A stretch of 64,000 nucleotides of DNA from Pectobacterium colocasium (GTDB taxonomy: Bacteria; Pseudomonadota; Gammaproteobacteria; Enterobacterales; Enterobacteriaceae), in NCBI RefSeq assembly GCF_020181655.1, contig NZ_CP084032.1:496001-560000 (forward strand), written 5' to 3'. The translations under genes and the position numbers were made by a program. This document shows, piece by piece, positions 46,287 through 55,767 of this stretch (its first letter is position 1; each line of letters starts with the position of its first letter). Under the pieces are notes generated by a model that saw nothing but the letters and a program-made list of their open reading frames with translations, did not search any database and had not been told where the DNA came from.

Positions 46287-47536
46287 CTTTTGATCGATTC
46301 AGGCGAACGATCGTGGCCCAACATCTGCTGTACCAATTCCACGCAGTGCAGGAAGCGCGAATCGTAGTCCGACTCTTTGATGTAAACGTACGGGATATTA
46401 TTGTTAGCCAGCATCGTTTTCAGCAGGTTCTGGAACTCCGAACGGGCGGTGGTGCTGCCTAAACTGCGCAGTCCGTCGGCCACCCACGGCGTGTTGTTTT
46501 CCAGCAAAATCACCAGATCAAAGCGATATTCGTCGATCAGCGCCTGAACGAACGGGTGTTCACGTCCCTCATATTTCTTGCAGAACGCCTGCGTAGTGAC
46601 GAAATCGGTGTCGATAAAGGCCACTTTATTGGCGTATTTGACGGCAAAATCAATGTACTGTGCCTGACCCAACGCGATCTTGTCGTAGTCGGAGTATTGC
46701 AGCGCCATCTCGTCGCCCCCCAGATGAGAGAACACGTAATCGCGGCCATATTCCCAGGCGCTGGTGGTGTTGAAGATATTGGCGAGTTTATTGACTAGCG
46801 TGGATTTGCCGCTGGATTCCCCGCCAAGAATGGCAACCGTACGCACAAAGAACGGTTTCACCTCGGTCGGGATATAGTCCCAATAGCGGAAGGGATCGTG
46901 ACGAATCTGCGAACCGCTGATGTTCATAAAGGAGCGCTGCGGGTCGATCAGGACGGCCTCTATGCCCAGATGCTCGCGGTATTGCGCGGCATCCTGCTCT
47001 TCGCTGGTGTAGACGAAATTGGGCGTGATGCTTTTTTCCTGCATGAACGCCTGAATGCCTTTACTCCAGACATCCCAACCGTGCGGGTACGGTTCCATCC
47101 CTTGCTCATTGAAGGCATGAATATGAATGTTTTTCTGATACTTAAAGGTCTGTAAGAGCCAACGCAGTCGGTCGCTGACGGTGGGCTGCTGCGACATCGA
47201 GCTGTTCTCAAACAGCAGGCGGTCACGCGGTTCGTCGTAACCTAAAATCACATGCAGTTCATCGACCTGACTGCAGGCGCGCTGAATCAGATAAATATGG
47301 CCAGTGTGTAGCGGATAGAACTTGCCGAAGACGACGCCAATACTCTTTTCGTAACGCGGGAATTCCAGTTCAAGAAAGCGATGCAGCGCTTCCAGCTTCT
47401 GCGCGCTAGGGCTTTTTATCTTGGCATTAAGTAATTGACTGAGATAGCCTTTGGTCATATCGGTTGCGTCGGCAACCTGCTGTAGGGTGCAACCCTTCTG
47501 CCGGATGGCGGATTTCAGGTAATCAAATGATGACAT
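46283..47536 (-). CDS. nadR: Trifunctional NAD regulator NadR
   Basis: A repressor of NAD synthesis genes that is also an NMN adenylyltransferase and ribosylnicotinamide kinase. The product has 417 residues. The N-terminal helix-turn-helix (CTLQQVADATDMTKGYLSQL), the nucleotidyltransferase HxGH motif in GKFYPLHTGHIYL and the kinase P-loop AILGGESSGKSTLVNKL are all intact. A perfect NadR-type palindrome lies 14 bases upstream of the start, implying autoregulation. It follows radA on the same strand after 130 bases. Confidence 0.96.
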   Translation of the reverse strand: MSSFDYLKSAIRQKGCTLQQVADATDMTKGYLSQLLNAKIKSPSAQKLEALHRFLELEFPRYEKSIGVVFGKFYPLHTGHIYLIQRACSQVDELHVILGYDEPRDRLLFENSSMSQQPTVSDRLRWLLQTFKYQKNIHIHAFNEQGMEPYPHGWDVWSKGIQAFMQEKSITPNFVYTSEEQDAAQYREHLGIEAVLIDPQRSFMNISGSQIRHDPFRYWDYIPTEVKPFFVRTVAILGGESSGKSTLVNKLANIFNTTSAWEYGRDYVFSHLGGDEMALQYSDYDKIALGQAQYIDFAVKYANKVAFIDTDFVTTQAFCKKYEGREHPFVQALIDEYRFDLVILLENNTPWVADGLRSLGSTTARSEFQNLLKTMLANNNIPYVYIKESDYDSRFLHCVELVQQMLGHDRSPESIKS

Positions 47537-47549
47537 CGTGCGGCACTCT

Positions 47550-47567
47550 TGTTTAGCTTACTAAACA
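47550..47567. promoter_or_regulatory. NadR operator upstream of nadR
   Basis: TGTTTA-N6-TAAACA is the full 18-bp palindrome bound by NadR at nadA, nadB and pncB in enterobacteria. Here it sits between radA and nadR, immediately before the nadR start codon at 47536. Confidence 0.8.
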
Positions 47568-47666
47568 AAATACCATAAAACACGGTAACCTCCGCTACTC
47601 TTTCACACCGCTGTTTAGCTCTGGGTGAACAGGGGAAAGGGTAGCAGAGGGCTGTCTGAGGTTCGT

Positions 47667-49049
47667 TTAGAGATCGTCGAGGATTGCCAGCGCGTCGGCC
47701 AGCTTTTTCACGCCGAACACCTGCATACTGGCAGGGGCTTTCTTCGGCATATTGGCATGAGGAACGATGGCGCGTTTGAAGCCGTGCTTGGCGGCTTCGG
47801 TGATCCGCTCTTGTCCGCTGGGAACTGGGCGAATTTCGCCCGCCAGACCGACTTCACCGAAGATGACGAGATCCTGCGGCAGCGGACGGTCGCGGAAACT
47901 GGAGACGAGCGATAACAGCAGTGCCAGGTCGGCACTGGTTTCGGTGACTTTGACGCCGCCGACGACATTCACAAACACATCCTGATCCGACATCTGCAAG
48001 CCGCCGTGGCGATGCAGCACTGCCAACAGAATGGCTAAGCGGTTTTGCTCCAGCCCGACCGCCACGCGACGCGGGTTGGACATCATCGATTGATCCACCA
48101 GCGCCTGAATTTCGACCAGCAGCGGGCGCGTGCCTTCCCACACCACCATCACGGAACTACCGGACGTCACTTCGTCGCCGCGGCTGAGGAAAATCGCCGA
48201 TGGATTGCTGACCTCGCGTAGTCCTTGTTCCGTCATCGCGAACACGCCCAGCTCGTTAACGGCACCGAAACGGTTTTTATGGCTGCGCAGGGTGCGGAAA
48301 CGGGAATCGGCATCGCCGTCCAGCAAGACGGAACAGTCGATGCAGTGTTCCAATACTTTCGGCCCGGCGAGCGAGCCATCTTTGGTGACGTGGCCGACCA
48401 TCACGATAGCGACGCCGCGCGTTTTGGCGAAGCGTGTCAGATAGGCGGCGGTTTCACGCACCTGCGCCACGCTGCCGGGAGACGATTGAATATCGGCGAG
48501 ATGCATGACCTGAATGGAGTCGATCACCATCAGCTTCGGCTGTTCCTGCTCGGCGATCAGACAAATCTGTTCGATGCTGGTTTCCGACAGCATGTTGAGA
48601 TTCTGGGTCGGCAGATTAAGGCGGTGTGCCCGCATCGCCACCTGCTGCAAGGATTCTTCCCCAGTAACGTACAGGGTTTTCATGTTCTCTGACAGCTTGC
48701 AGAGCGTTTGCAGCAGCAGGGTACTTTTACCCGCGCCGGGGTTGCCGCCGATCAGAATCGCGCTGCCGGGAACGACACCGCCGCCCAGAACACGGTCAAA
48801 TTCCTGAAAACCGGTAGAAAAACGGGGCAGGGCTTCAAGACTGATTTCCGAAAGTTTTTGTACCCGGCTGACGCCAGCACTCTCGCCCGCATAGCCGGTG
48901 AGACGGTCGGAACGTGATACGGATGCCGAGGCCAGGCGAACTTCGGTAATGGTGTTCCAGGCATGACAGGCGCTGCACTGCCCTTGCCAGCGCGGGTAGT
49001 CAGCCCCGCACTCATTACATACAAACGCCCGTTTGACGGCTTTTGCCAC
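47667..49049 (-). CDS. radA: DNA repair protein RadA (Sms)
   Basis: A RecA-like ATPase that drives branch migration in recombination. The product has 460 residues. The N-terminal zinc finger (CNECGADYPRWQGQCSACHA), Walker A IGGNPGAGKSTLLLQ, the RadA-specific KNRFGAVNELGVF and the C-terminal Lon-like domain (DVFVNVVGGVKVTETSADLA) are present. It is preceded by serB with an 17-base gap, giving the conserved serB-radA-nadR order. Confidence 0.96.
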   Translation of the reverse strand: MAKAVKRAFVCNECGADYPRWQGQCSACHAWNTITEVRLASASVSRSDRLTGYAGESAGVSRVQKLSEISLEALPRFSTGFQEFDRVLGGGVVPGSAILIGGNPGAGKSTLLLQTLCKLSENMKTLYVTGEESLQQVAMRAHRLNLPTQNLNMLSETSIEQICLIAEQEQPKLMVIDSIQVMHLADIQSSPGSVAQVRETAAYLTRFAKTRGVAIVMVGHVTKDGSLAGPKVLEHCIDCSVLLDGDADSRFRTLRSHKNRFGAVNELGVFAMTEQGLREVSNPSAIFLSRGDEVTSGSSVMVVWEGTRPLLVEIQALVDQSMMSNPRRVAVGLEQNRLAILLAVLHRHGGLQMSDQDVFVNVVGGVKVTETSADLALLLSLVSSFRDRPLPQDLVIFGEVGLAGEIRPVPSGQERITEAAKHGFKRAIVPHANMPKKAPASMQVFGVKKLADALAILDDL

Positions 49050-49066
49050 GTCTCACCTCCCACTGA

Positions 49067-50044
49067 TTAACGCTTTTCGTGTCTCATACTGCCGCTGAGA
49101 ATGCACAGCACTCCGGTCAGATCGGCATGACGGATGGTCACCGCAGATTGTTCATTGACCTTGGGTTTGGCGTGATAGGCAATGCCTAAGCTGGCTGCCT
49201 TGATCATCGGCAGATCGTTCGCGCCGTCACCAATCGCCACGGTCTGATGCATTGGGATTTCCAGCTTTTCCGCCAACTGTTGCAGTGTAGTCGCTTTATG
49301 TTTTGCATCGACAATCTGACCTATGACGTCGCCAGTCAGCTTACCGTCTTGCATACCTAATTCGTTGGCAACGGCGGCCACCAGGCCTAGCTCATCACGC
49401 AAATAATCGGCAAAGTAGGTAAATCCGCCCGATGCAATGGCAACGTGCCAGCCTGCTTCCTGAAGCTGGCTAACCATATTACGCAGGCCTGGCATCAGTG
49501 GCAGCGTCTTAAGTACCGTTTTTAAAATATTGGCGTCGGCACCTTTTAATGTCCCCACGCGCTGACGCAGGCTGGCAGCGAAATCCAACTCGCCGCGCAT
49601 CGCGCGTTCGGTGACTTCAGCGACCAGTTCGCCTGTGCCTGCCAGCTTGGCGATTTCATCAATACATTCGATCTGAATCGCGGTGGAATCCATGTCCATG
49701 ACCAGTAAACCCGGCGCACGCAGCGTCGGTGCGTTACGCATGGCCGCGACATCAATACCCAGCTCGTGTGCCAGCTTGGTAGCGCGTGGCGTCAGCGTGC
49801 CAGCTAAACGCACAACCTGATAATCGCCCACGTTCCAGGCGCTCACGATAACCATTGCGCTGCCCAGTTTACGCTGGTAGCGGGAAATCAGGTTTTTATC
49901 GAGGACGTCGCTATAAATAAGCCAGCCAGTGTCGCCAGCGCGGTAGTCAAGCGGCATCACTTCATCACCGCTCAGTGATAATGGCAGTCCCGGCCAACAG
50001 TTGATCTCATCAGGAAGATCACGATAGGTCAGACTATTCGACAT
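49067..50044 (-). CDS. serB: Phosphoserine phosphatase
   Basis: The last step of serine synthesis, a HAD-superfamily phosphatase. The product has 325 residues from ATG 50044 (AGAGGA upstream); an upstream frame to 50140 is not supported. The N-terminal domain is followed by the catalytic VMDMDSTAIQIECIDE (DxDxT), the Ser motif IASGGFTYFADYL and VAIGDGANDLPMI. It is the first gene of serB-radA and diverges from ytjB. Confidence 0.96.
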   Translation of the reverse strand: MSNSLTYRDLPDEINCWPGLPLSLSGDEVMPLDYRAGDTGWLIYSDVLDKNLISRYQRKLGSAMVIVSAWNVGDYQVVRLAGTLTPRATKLAHELGIDVAAMRNAPTLRAPGLLVMDMDSTAIQIECIDEIAKLAGTGELVAEVTERAMRGELDFAASLRQRVGTLKGADANILKTVLKTLPLMPGLRNMVSQLQEAGWHVAIASGGFTYFADYLRDELGLVAAVANELGMQDGKLTGDVIGQIVDAKHKATTLQQLAEKLEIPMHQTVAIGDGANDLPMIKAASLGIAYHAKPKVNEQSAVTIRHADLTGVLCILSGSMRHEKR

Positions 50045-50200
50045 GGGGTAAATCCTCTGCTGGCAGTAATGCGATAAAGTCGTGCGATAAAGAGGGATGT
50101 GGCGTCGACCAAACATATCCCTCCAAAAACTGGGCAACAAGCTATCCTATCGTCGGCGCTTCTGGCAACATGAAAGTATCCAAAACGTGTAAGGATTATC

Positions 50201-50884
50201 ATGGTTCGCGCCCGGGTGAAATTTCGTCTACACCGCACGGCAATTGTGCTGATTTGTCTCGCCCTGCTGGTGGTATTAATGCAAGGTGCGTCCTATTTCA
50301 GTTTGAGCCACCAGATGGCGCGATCTGAACAGGTTGAAGATCTGGCGCGTACGCTCTCCAGACAGGTGGCTTACAGCCTTTCTCCGTTGATGGGGAGCGT
50401 GGATGATAATAGCCAAAAGATTAATACCATCCTCAAACAGCTTACCGACCACAGCCGTATTTTGGATGCCGGCGTGTATCAGCAGGACGGCTCGCTGGTG
50501 GCGCATGTTGGTGAACAGGTGCAACTGCGAGATCGACTGGCGTTGGACGGCAATCGGGTCGGTAGCTACTTTAACCATCAACTGGTGCAGCCGATTGAGG
50601 GGAAAGAAGGGCCTATCGGCTTCCTGCGTATCACCTTAGATACCCATGTGCTGGCGACCGAAGCCAGACAGGTGGATAACACGACCAATATCCTACGTTT
50701 GATGATTTTGCTTTCGCTGGCTATCGGCATCATTCTGACCCGCACGCTGTTGCAGAATCGTCGTACCCGCTGGCAACAATCGCCTTACTTTCTTACGGCG
50801 AGTACGCCAGTGAAAGAAGAAGGGGACGACGCTGAGAGCGATACGCGGACGAACGATAGCGCGGCTGTGAGAAAGGATGAATAA
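50201..50884 (+). CDS. ytjB: YtjB (Smp) family membrane protein
   Basis: An inner-membrane protein of 227 residues with an N-terminal helix (about 13-33), a periplasmic domain of about 130 residues and a second helix (about 165-185), followed by a charged tail. It matches E. coli YtjB/Smp in sequence pattern and position, divergent from serB. The function is unknown; the layout suggests a sensor-like role without an output domain. Confidence 0.9.
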   Translation: MVRARVKFRLHRTAIVLICLALLVVLMQGASYFSLSHQMARSEQVEDLARTLSRQVAYSLSPLMGSVDDNSQKINTILKQLTDHSRILDAGVYQQDGSLVAHVGEQVQLRDRLALDGNRVGSYFNHQLVQPIEGKEGPIGFLRITLDTHVLATEARQVDNTTNILRLMILLSLAIGIILTRTLLQNRRTRWQQSPYFLTASTPVKEEGDDAESDTRTNDSAAVRKDE

Positions 50885-50911
50885 GAGGAACGCCTCTGAT
50901 GCGTTGACGAC

Positions 50912-50942
50912 ACCCCGTAAAAACGATCTGCTTCTACGGGGT
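50912..50942. terminator. Terminator-like hairpin between convergent genes
   Basis: ACCCCGTA and TACGGGGT form a perfect 8-bp stem with a 15-base loop. It lies between the ends of ytjB (plus) and the 307-residue gene (minus), so it can serve both. Confidence 0.6.
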
Positions 50943-50950
50943 CTACGCGG

Positions 50951-51874
50951 CTATTTCAGGCCTTCCTGGAAAGTTATCCAGTGTTTATAGAATGCGCTGA
51001 CAATCGAGTTGTACTCGCTTTTGGTATAGCGATCGAAGTTTGAAGAGGCAATGTAGTCGCGAAAGTTACCGAACCAGGAAGACACATCGGTTGAGGCTGC
51101 TAGCGAGAAAATCTGCTGGCGCTGAAGTTGGGTGGCAGAGGTACCTTCTGCATTCTTTTGCAGTTCCAGAAATGTGGTATTCGCCTTATCGGTGTCTCCC
51201 GCGTCGACGCTGCGCTGATATTCATCTTGCAGGAGATTTTTTTCCAAATTACTCAGCGCATCAGATTTGAATTGTATAACGCCCTGAATATCCTGATCTG
51301 CCTGATACTGATAATCGCTGTCAACATAGCGATTTTTCAATGTCTCTAGTTTACTGGCAGTAATGGCGATCTCCATACTATCTGTGGTGTAGCTCCACAG
51401 ACTGACATCCGGCGGGGAAGATAAGGCTGTTTTAACGAGGCCGAGAAATTCCTCTTTACTGATACCGCTATCCTCTTTGAGATGGTTTGACCACAATCCG
51501 ATGGTCATTTCGTGCGTGCCGATATTATCAGCAGAGACATTGATATATCCGGGAGGAAGGCTGGCAGCATTGCTTTGCCGTTCAAGCTCACGAGCTCTCG
51601 CCGTTTTCATCGCTTCTAGCGCTTTTTCTTCATCTTCGCGGCCCAAAATCGGTGTATCAGCAAACTCTTCCCTCATACGCGCGAGGGCTTCCTCTGAGAT
51701 TTCTACGCCTTTAGGTAAGATGAAGGTTTTGCCGGTAATAGGGTCGACGATTTTTGCAGAATCTGTTGTGGTCGTTGTTGAAGGCGCGGCAGCGGACAGG
51801 GTGGTCGTTGATGATCGTGCGGTGCTTTGGGCTTGAGAATTGCTATAACCCGTATTATTTACAGACAAGCTCAT
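50951..51874 (-). CDS. Hypothetical Ser/Thr-rich-start soluble protein
   Basis: The protein has 307 residues and no signal peptide or membrane helix. Residues 1-40 are Ser/Thr/Ala-rich and disorder-like, followed by VDPITGKTFILPKGVEISEE and a largely helical remainder with several Trp/Tyr (DVSLWSYTTDSMEIAI, ASTDVSSWFGNFRDYI). I do not recognise a family. The flexible polar N-terminus is reminiscent of proteins secreted without a Sec signal, such as type III substrates, but that is speculation. It occupies the ytjB-prfC interval, which in E. coli holds no such gene. RBS AAGGAGAG precedes ATG 51874. Confidence 0.7.
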   Translation of the reverse strand: MSLSVNNTGYSNSQAQSTARSSTTTLSAAAPSTTTTTDSAKIVDPITGKTFILPKGVEISEEALARMREEFADTPILGREDEEKALEAMKTARARELERQSNAASLPPGYINVSADNIGTHEMTIGLWSNHLKEDSGISKEEFLGLVKTALSSPPDVSLWSYTTDSMEIAITASKLETLKNRYVDSDYQYQADQDIQGVIQFKSDALSNLEKNLLQDEYQRSVDAGDTDKANTTFLELQKNAEGTSATQLQRQQIFSLAASTDVSSWFGNFRDYIASSNFDRYTKSEYNSIVSAFYKHWITFQEGLK

Positions 51875-52165
51875 ACTCTCTCCTTAAGTGCGATCAAGTG
51901 GTTAAATATTAACCTGAATATTATCGGCAAAGAGGGATGGTAACTTTATAAATAATTTATTCCGGTATTATTGTCTGTGGAAGGCTGAGGTGTGTCGGGT
52001 AAAGGCAGCGACTTTGCGGTTTATGCCATCACCGATTGTGTCTGCACGTTAAATCAGGGAAAATGCTTGGCTACCGTTTATTTCTGCTTTGCCTGACGAT
52101 CTGCCATCGGTGTGTTGTTGACTTGATGCTGACGCCGGGTGGCTAACAAAAGAAACCTGAAAATC

Positions 52166-53755
52166 ATGTCTCCAAGTGAATACGCCCGCGAAGTCTCCAA
52201 AAGAAGAACGTTCGCTATTATTTCTCACCCCGATGCCGGTAAAACCACGATTACCGAAAAGGTGCTGCTGTTCGGACAGGCGATCCAGACTGCCGGTACG
52301 GTAAAAGGGCGTGGTTCGAACCAGCATGCAAAATCTGACTGGATGGAGATGGAAAAGCAGCGTGGTATCTCCATCACCACGTCCGTGATGCAGTTTCCTT
52401 ACCGTGATTGTCTGGTTAATCTGCTCGATACCCCAGGGCACGAAGACTTCTCCGAAGATACCTATCGTACGCTGACGGCGGTGGACTGCTGCCTGATGGT
52501 GATCGACGCTGCAAAAGGGGTCGAAGATCGTACGCGCAAGCTGATGGAAGTCACGCGTCTGCGCGATACCCCGATTCTGACGTTCATGAACAAACTTGAC
52601 CGTGACATCCGCGATCCGATGGAAGTGCTGGATGAAGTCGAGAGCGAGCTTAAAATTGCCTGTGCGCCGATTACCTGGCCGATTGGCTGCGGCAAACTGT
52701 TCAAAGGCGTGTACCACCTTTATAAAGATGAAACCTATCTGTACCAGACGGGTAAAGGCCATACGATTCAGGAAGTACGCATCGTTAAAGGGCTGGATAA
52801 CCCAGAGCTGGATACCGCTGTTGGTGAAGAACTGGCTGCACAGCTGCGTGAAGAGCTGGAACTGGTGAAAGGGGCATCGCACGAATTTGAGCTGGACGCG
52901 TTTCTGGCCGGTGAACTGACGCCGGTGTTCTTTGGTACGGCGTTGGGTAACTTTGGCGTTGACCACATGCTGGACGGCCTGGTTGCCTGGGCACCTGCGC
53001 CGATGCCGCGTAAAACGGATACCCGTGAAGTTACGGCGGCGGAAGAGAAATTCACCGGCTTTGTGTTTAAGATTCAGGCCAATATGGATCCGAAACACCG
53101 TGACCGCGTGGCGTTTATGCGCGTGGTGTCCGGGAAATATGAAAAAAGCATGAAGCTGCGTCAGGTTCGTACGGGTAAAGACGTGGTGATTTCAGACGCG
53201 TTGACCTTTATGGCGGGTGACCGTTCCCACATTGAAGAAGCCTATCCGGGCGATATCATCGGGTTACACAACCACGGCACTATTCAGATTGGCGATACGT
53301 TTACGCAGGGTGAAGACATGAAATTCACCGGCATTCCTAACTTTGCGCCGGAACTGTTCCGTCGTATCCGCCTGCGCGATCCGCTCAAGCAGAAACAGCT
53401 GCTGAAAGGGCTGGTACAGCTGTCTGAAGAAGGTGCGGTGCAGGTCTTCCGTCCATTGACCAATAACGACCTTATCGTGGGTGCGGTCGGCGTGCTGCAG
53501 TTCGATGTGGTGGTTGCCCGTCTGAAAACGGAATATAACGTTGAGGCGATTTACGAGTCGGTGAACGTTTCTACGGCGCGTTGGGTGGAGTGCAGCGACG
53601 TGAAGAAATTCGAAGAGTTTAAGCGTAAGAACGAACTGCATCTGGCACTGGATGGTGGGGATAATCTGGCCTATGTGGCACCGACGATGGTGAACCTGAA
53701 CCTGACACGGGAACGCTACCCAGAAGTGACGTTCCATCAAACACGCGAGCATTAA
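52166..53755 (+). CDS. prfC: Peptide chain release factor 3
   Basis: A GTPase that recycles RF1/RF2 from the ribosome after termination. The product has 529 residues from ATG 52166 ([20 protein letters not shown]), equal to the E. coli length; an in-frame GTG at 52139 would add nine residues. G1 [19 protein letters not shown]3 [16 protein letters not shown] and G4 MNKLDRD are present. A strong terminator follows 150 bases later. Confidence 0.96.
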   Translation: MSPSEYAREVSKRRTFAIISHPDAGKTTITEKVLLFGQAIQTAGTVKGRGSNQHAKSDWMEMEKQRGISITTSVMQFPYRDCLVNLLDTPGHEDFSEDTYRTLTAVDCCLMVIDAAKGVEDRTRKLMEVTRLRDTPILTFMNKLDRDIRDPMEVLDEVESELKIACAPITWPIGCGKLFKGVYHLYKDETYLYQTGKGHTIQEVRIVKGLDNPELDTAVGEELAAQLREELELVKGASHEFELDAFLAGELTPVFFGTALGNFGVDHMLDGLVAWAPAPMPRKTDTREVTAAEEKFTGFVFKIQANMDPKHRDRVAFMRVVSGKYEKSMKLRQVRTGKDVVISDALTFMAGDRSHIEEAYPGDIIGLHNHGTIQIGDTFTQGEDMKFTGIPNFAPELFRRIRLRDPLKQKQLLKGLVQLSEEGAVQVFRPLTNNDLIVGAVGVLQFDVVVARLKTEYNVEAIYESVNVSTARWVECSDVKKFEEFKRKNELHLALDGGDNLAYVAPTMVNLNLTRERYPEVTFHQTREH

Positions 53756-53902
53756 TTTTTATCGCAACATTAATTTTTATCACGACACGCAGGTTTATAA
53801 CGGGATCGGTTCACAACAAGATGGATTGATATGCCGCGGTTTCACGGCAATCATCGTGGCTGCGTCGTCTAAATAGTGACCACGTTGTTAACATAATCAT
53901 TA

Positions 53903-53946
53903 CCCGGCTATGTTTGGTTTTAGACCAAAAACAGCCGGGTTTTTTA
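53903..53946 (+). terminator. Rho-independent terminator downstream of prfC
   Basis: CCCGGCT and AGCCGGG enclose a second inner stem (TTTGGT/ACCAAA). A run of six T's, then ATTTTT, follows directly. Confidence 0.85.
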
Positions 53947-54323
53947 TTTTTAAATGCATTAAAAAACAATGTATTACATGTCTATTCTGCAAGTTATACC
54001 TTTTCATTCTGGTGCCACAGACAAATCTGAATTGCTGTGCATTTTCCCTCGTTCCTCTGTGATTTTTCATTCTGTGGGCTATAGTTAACAGCGTGTTAAC
54101 TTATTTAGCGTGTTCAACTGTTAACGTAATTTAAGTTGGTTCATTGTTTTGATTTGTTTCGCCTTTGCAATTCAATGCTCTGATTTTTTCATGCAAGAAG
54201 AGTGAATCATCGGAGCGTTGGACGCGCCATTATCACCTTGATTTGTTGATGGCTGTGCAGGCGTTAACGTGGCCCAAAATAGCGTATTTCGGGTTTATAG
54301 AGAGCATAAGAAGGAAGACATCG
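53947..54323. other. osmY upstream region
   Basis: This gap of about 377 bases between the prfC terminator and osmY has no recognised gene. An open frame from 54165 runs into osmY in frame but lacks a ribosome site and would bury the signal peptide. The region should contain the stress (sigma-S) promoter known for osmY elsewhere; I could not pin it down. Confidence 0.4.
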
Positions 54324-54932
54324 ATGAAAAAGACCACACTGAAACAATCGCTGATCGTAGTTGCTCTGGGTTCTATTCTGGCTGGTGGTGCGATGGCCGA
54401 AGAAACGTTAGGGCAGAAAGTAGAACGTATCGCGGATACAACGGGTGCAAAAATCGATAGTTCCGCTAACAAAGCATCTGACTACATGAGCGACAGCGCG
54501 ATCACGGCAAAAGTGAAGAGTGCGTTGCTGGAAGACAAATCGATTACCAGCAGCGATATTTCCGTCGAAACGTCCAAAGGTGTCGTTACGTTGAGCGGGT
54601 TTGTAAGCAGTCAGGCACTCAGCACTCGCGCGGTGGAAATTGCCACGCAGGTTGAGGGCGTCGAGTCCGTCAGCGACAAATTGCAGGTGAAAGATAACCC
54701 ATCACAGTCGGTTGGCGCGTATGCCGATGATGCAGTGGTGACCAGCACGATTAAGGCCAAACTGTTGGCGGATGACATTGTCCCATCGCGTAAAGTGAAA
54801 GTTGAAACGCAGGAAGGCGTTGTATTACTGAGCGGTGAAGTGGACAACAAAGCACAGTCCGACCGTGCCGAAAGTATTGCGAAGGCCGTTGACGGTGTGA
54901 AAAGCGTCAAGAACGACCTGACCGTTAAATAA
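54324..54932 (+). CDS. osmY: Periplasmic osmotically inducible protein OsmY
   Basis: A periplasmic stress protein of 202 residues from ATG 54324 (AAGGA upstream). The signal peptide ends GGAMAEE. Two BON domains of about 65-70 residues follow, at about 55-120 and 135-202, each with the pattern VETSKGVVTLSGFV or VETQEGVVLLSGEV. BON domains bind phospholipid surfaces, and OsmY in E. coli acts as a chaperone-like stress protein. It lies between prfC and ytjA as in E. coli. Confidence 0.95.
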   Translation: MKKTTLKQSLIVVALGSILAGGAMAEETLGQKVERIADTTGAKIDSSANKASDYMSDSAITAKVKSALLEDKSITSSDISVETSKGVVTLSGFVSSQALSTRAVEIATQVEGVESVSDKLQVKDNPSQSVGAYADDAVVTSTIKAKLLADDIVPSRKVKVETQEGVVLLSGEVDNKAQSDRAESIAKAVDGVKSVKNDLTVK

Positions 54933-55116
54933 TCCTCGTTATTTCAAACATAGCTATTATTAAAAATAGCGGTTTCACACAAGGTTATCCGTGATAGCGG
55001 ATAACCTTACCTAATCCGCATAATAAAACACGATCTGTGGATACGCAGTCAGGACGCAGTACCGCGTCAGGATGACCACCATGATTATTTTTCATTTTGT
55101 CTGGTAAGGAGAGCGT

Positions 55117-55278
55117 ATGTTTCGTTGGGGCATTATATTTTTAGTTATCGCACTGATCGCGGCAGCACTGGGTTTCGGTGGTCTGGCCGGTACCGCAGCT
55201 GGCGCGGCGAAAATTGTCTTTGTGGTCGGTATTATTCTGTTTCTGCTTAGCTTGTTCACGGGTCGAAAACGGCCGTAG
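55117..55278 (+). CDS. ytjA: YtjA family small membrane protein (UPF0391/DUF1328)
   Basis: A 53-residue hydrophobic protein with two membrane segments ([20 protein letters not shown] and [17 protein letters not shown]). AAGGAG lies upstream of ATG 55117. Sequence and position after osmY match E. coli YtjA. The function is unknown; expression is stress-linked elsewhere. Confidence 0.92.
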   Translation: MFRWGIIFLVIALIAAALGFGGLAGTAAGAAKIVFVVGIILFLLSLFTGRKRP

Positions 55279-55464
55279 CACAAAGTATTCTTCATTCTTT
55301 CTATGAAAGAAATGTCATACAGAGCACACAGCCGCGCCATGCGGCTGTCACATTTTACCGGCACACTATTTTCTAGTGACGCACTATCTTCTACTGGCAG
55401 ACTATCTTTTACTGATACGCCCCGCGTATTTGCTGCATTTCGACAGTTTATCAGGAGGTTTATG

Positions 55465-55653
55465 ATGAATAGCGATATCGTTGTTGGCAAATGGAAACAG
55501 TGGAAAGGGAATTTTCTGGCGCTGTGGGCCGATTGGTTTGACAGCGACTGTGCCTGGCTGGAAGGGAGCAACGATTACTTGTCCGGTGTCGTGCAAGAGG
55601 GTTACGGAAAAGCGCACGAAGAGGTATGCTCAGAGAAAACCACGTTACACTGA
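55465..55653 (+). CDS. YjbJ/CsbD-like small stress protein
   Basis: The product has 62 residues from ATG 55465, with AGGAGG upstream; ATG 55462 is also possible. The pattern GKWKQWKGNFLALWAD, EGSNDYLSGVVQEGYGK follows E. coli YjbJ (NWKQFKGK, EGKRDQLVGKIQERYG) of the CsbD-like family, abundant in stationary phase and of unknown mechanism. Its place next to osmY and ytjA fits a general-stress group. Confidence 0.75.
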   Translation: MNSDIVVGKWKQWKGNFLALWADWFDSDCAWLEGSNDYLSGVVQEGYGKAHEEVCSEKTTLH

Positions 55654-55767
55654 GGCGTTGCCGCGACGACACGTTCTGTTCTGCCATGAGGCTTTGGCAG
55701 GGTATGGCTTGCTCGTAGATTAGGTCGCCTCATCTTGACGGGCCTAATCTTGACGGAGAGAAACGAC

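Noticed and set aside
47611..47632. Second NadR-like palindrome
   Set aside because: The half-sites TGTTTA and TGAACA are 8 rather than 6 bases apart and one is imperfect, so it is not listed as an operator.
52049..53098. 349-codon open frame on the minus strand
   Set aside because: It is antisense to the 5' two thirds of prfC and rich in His/Arg/Gln, as expected of a shadow frame.
55092..55571. 159-codon frame on the minus strand
   Set aside because: It is antisense to ytjA and the YjbJ-like gene, both of which have proper ribosome sites and family matches.
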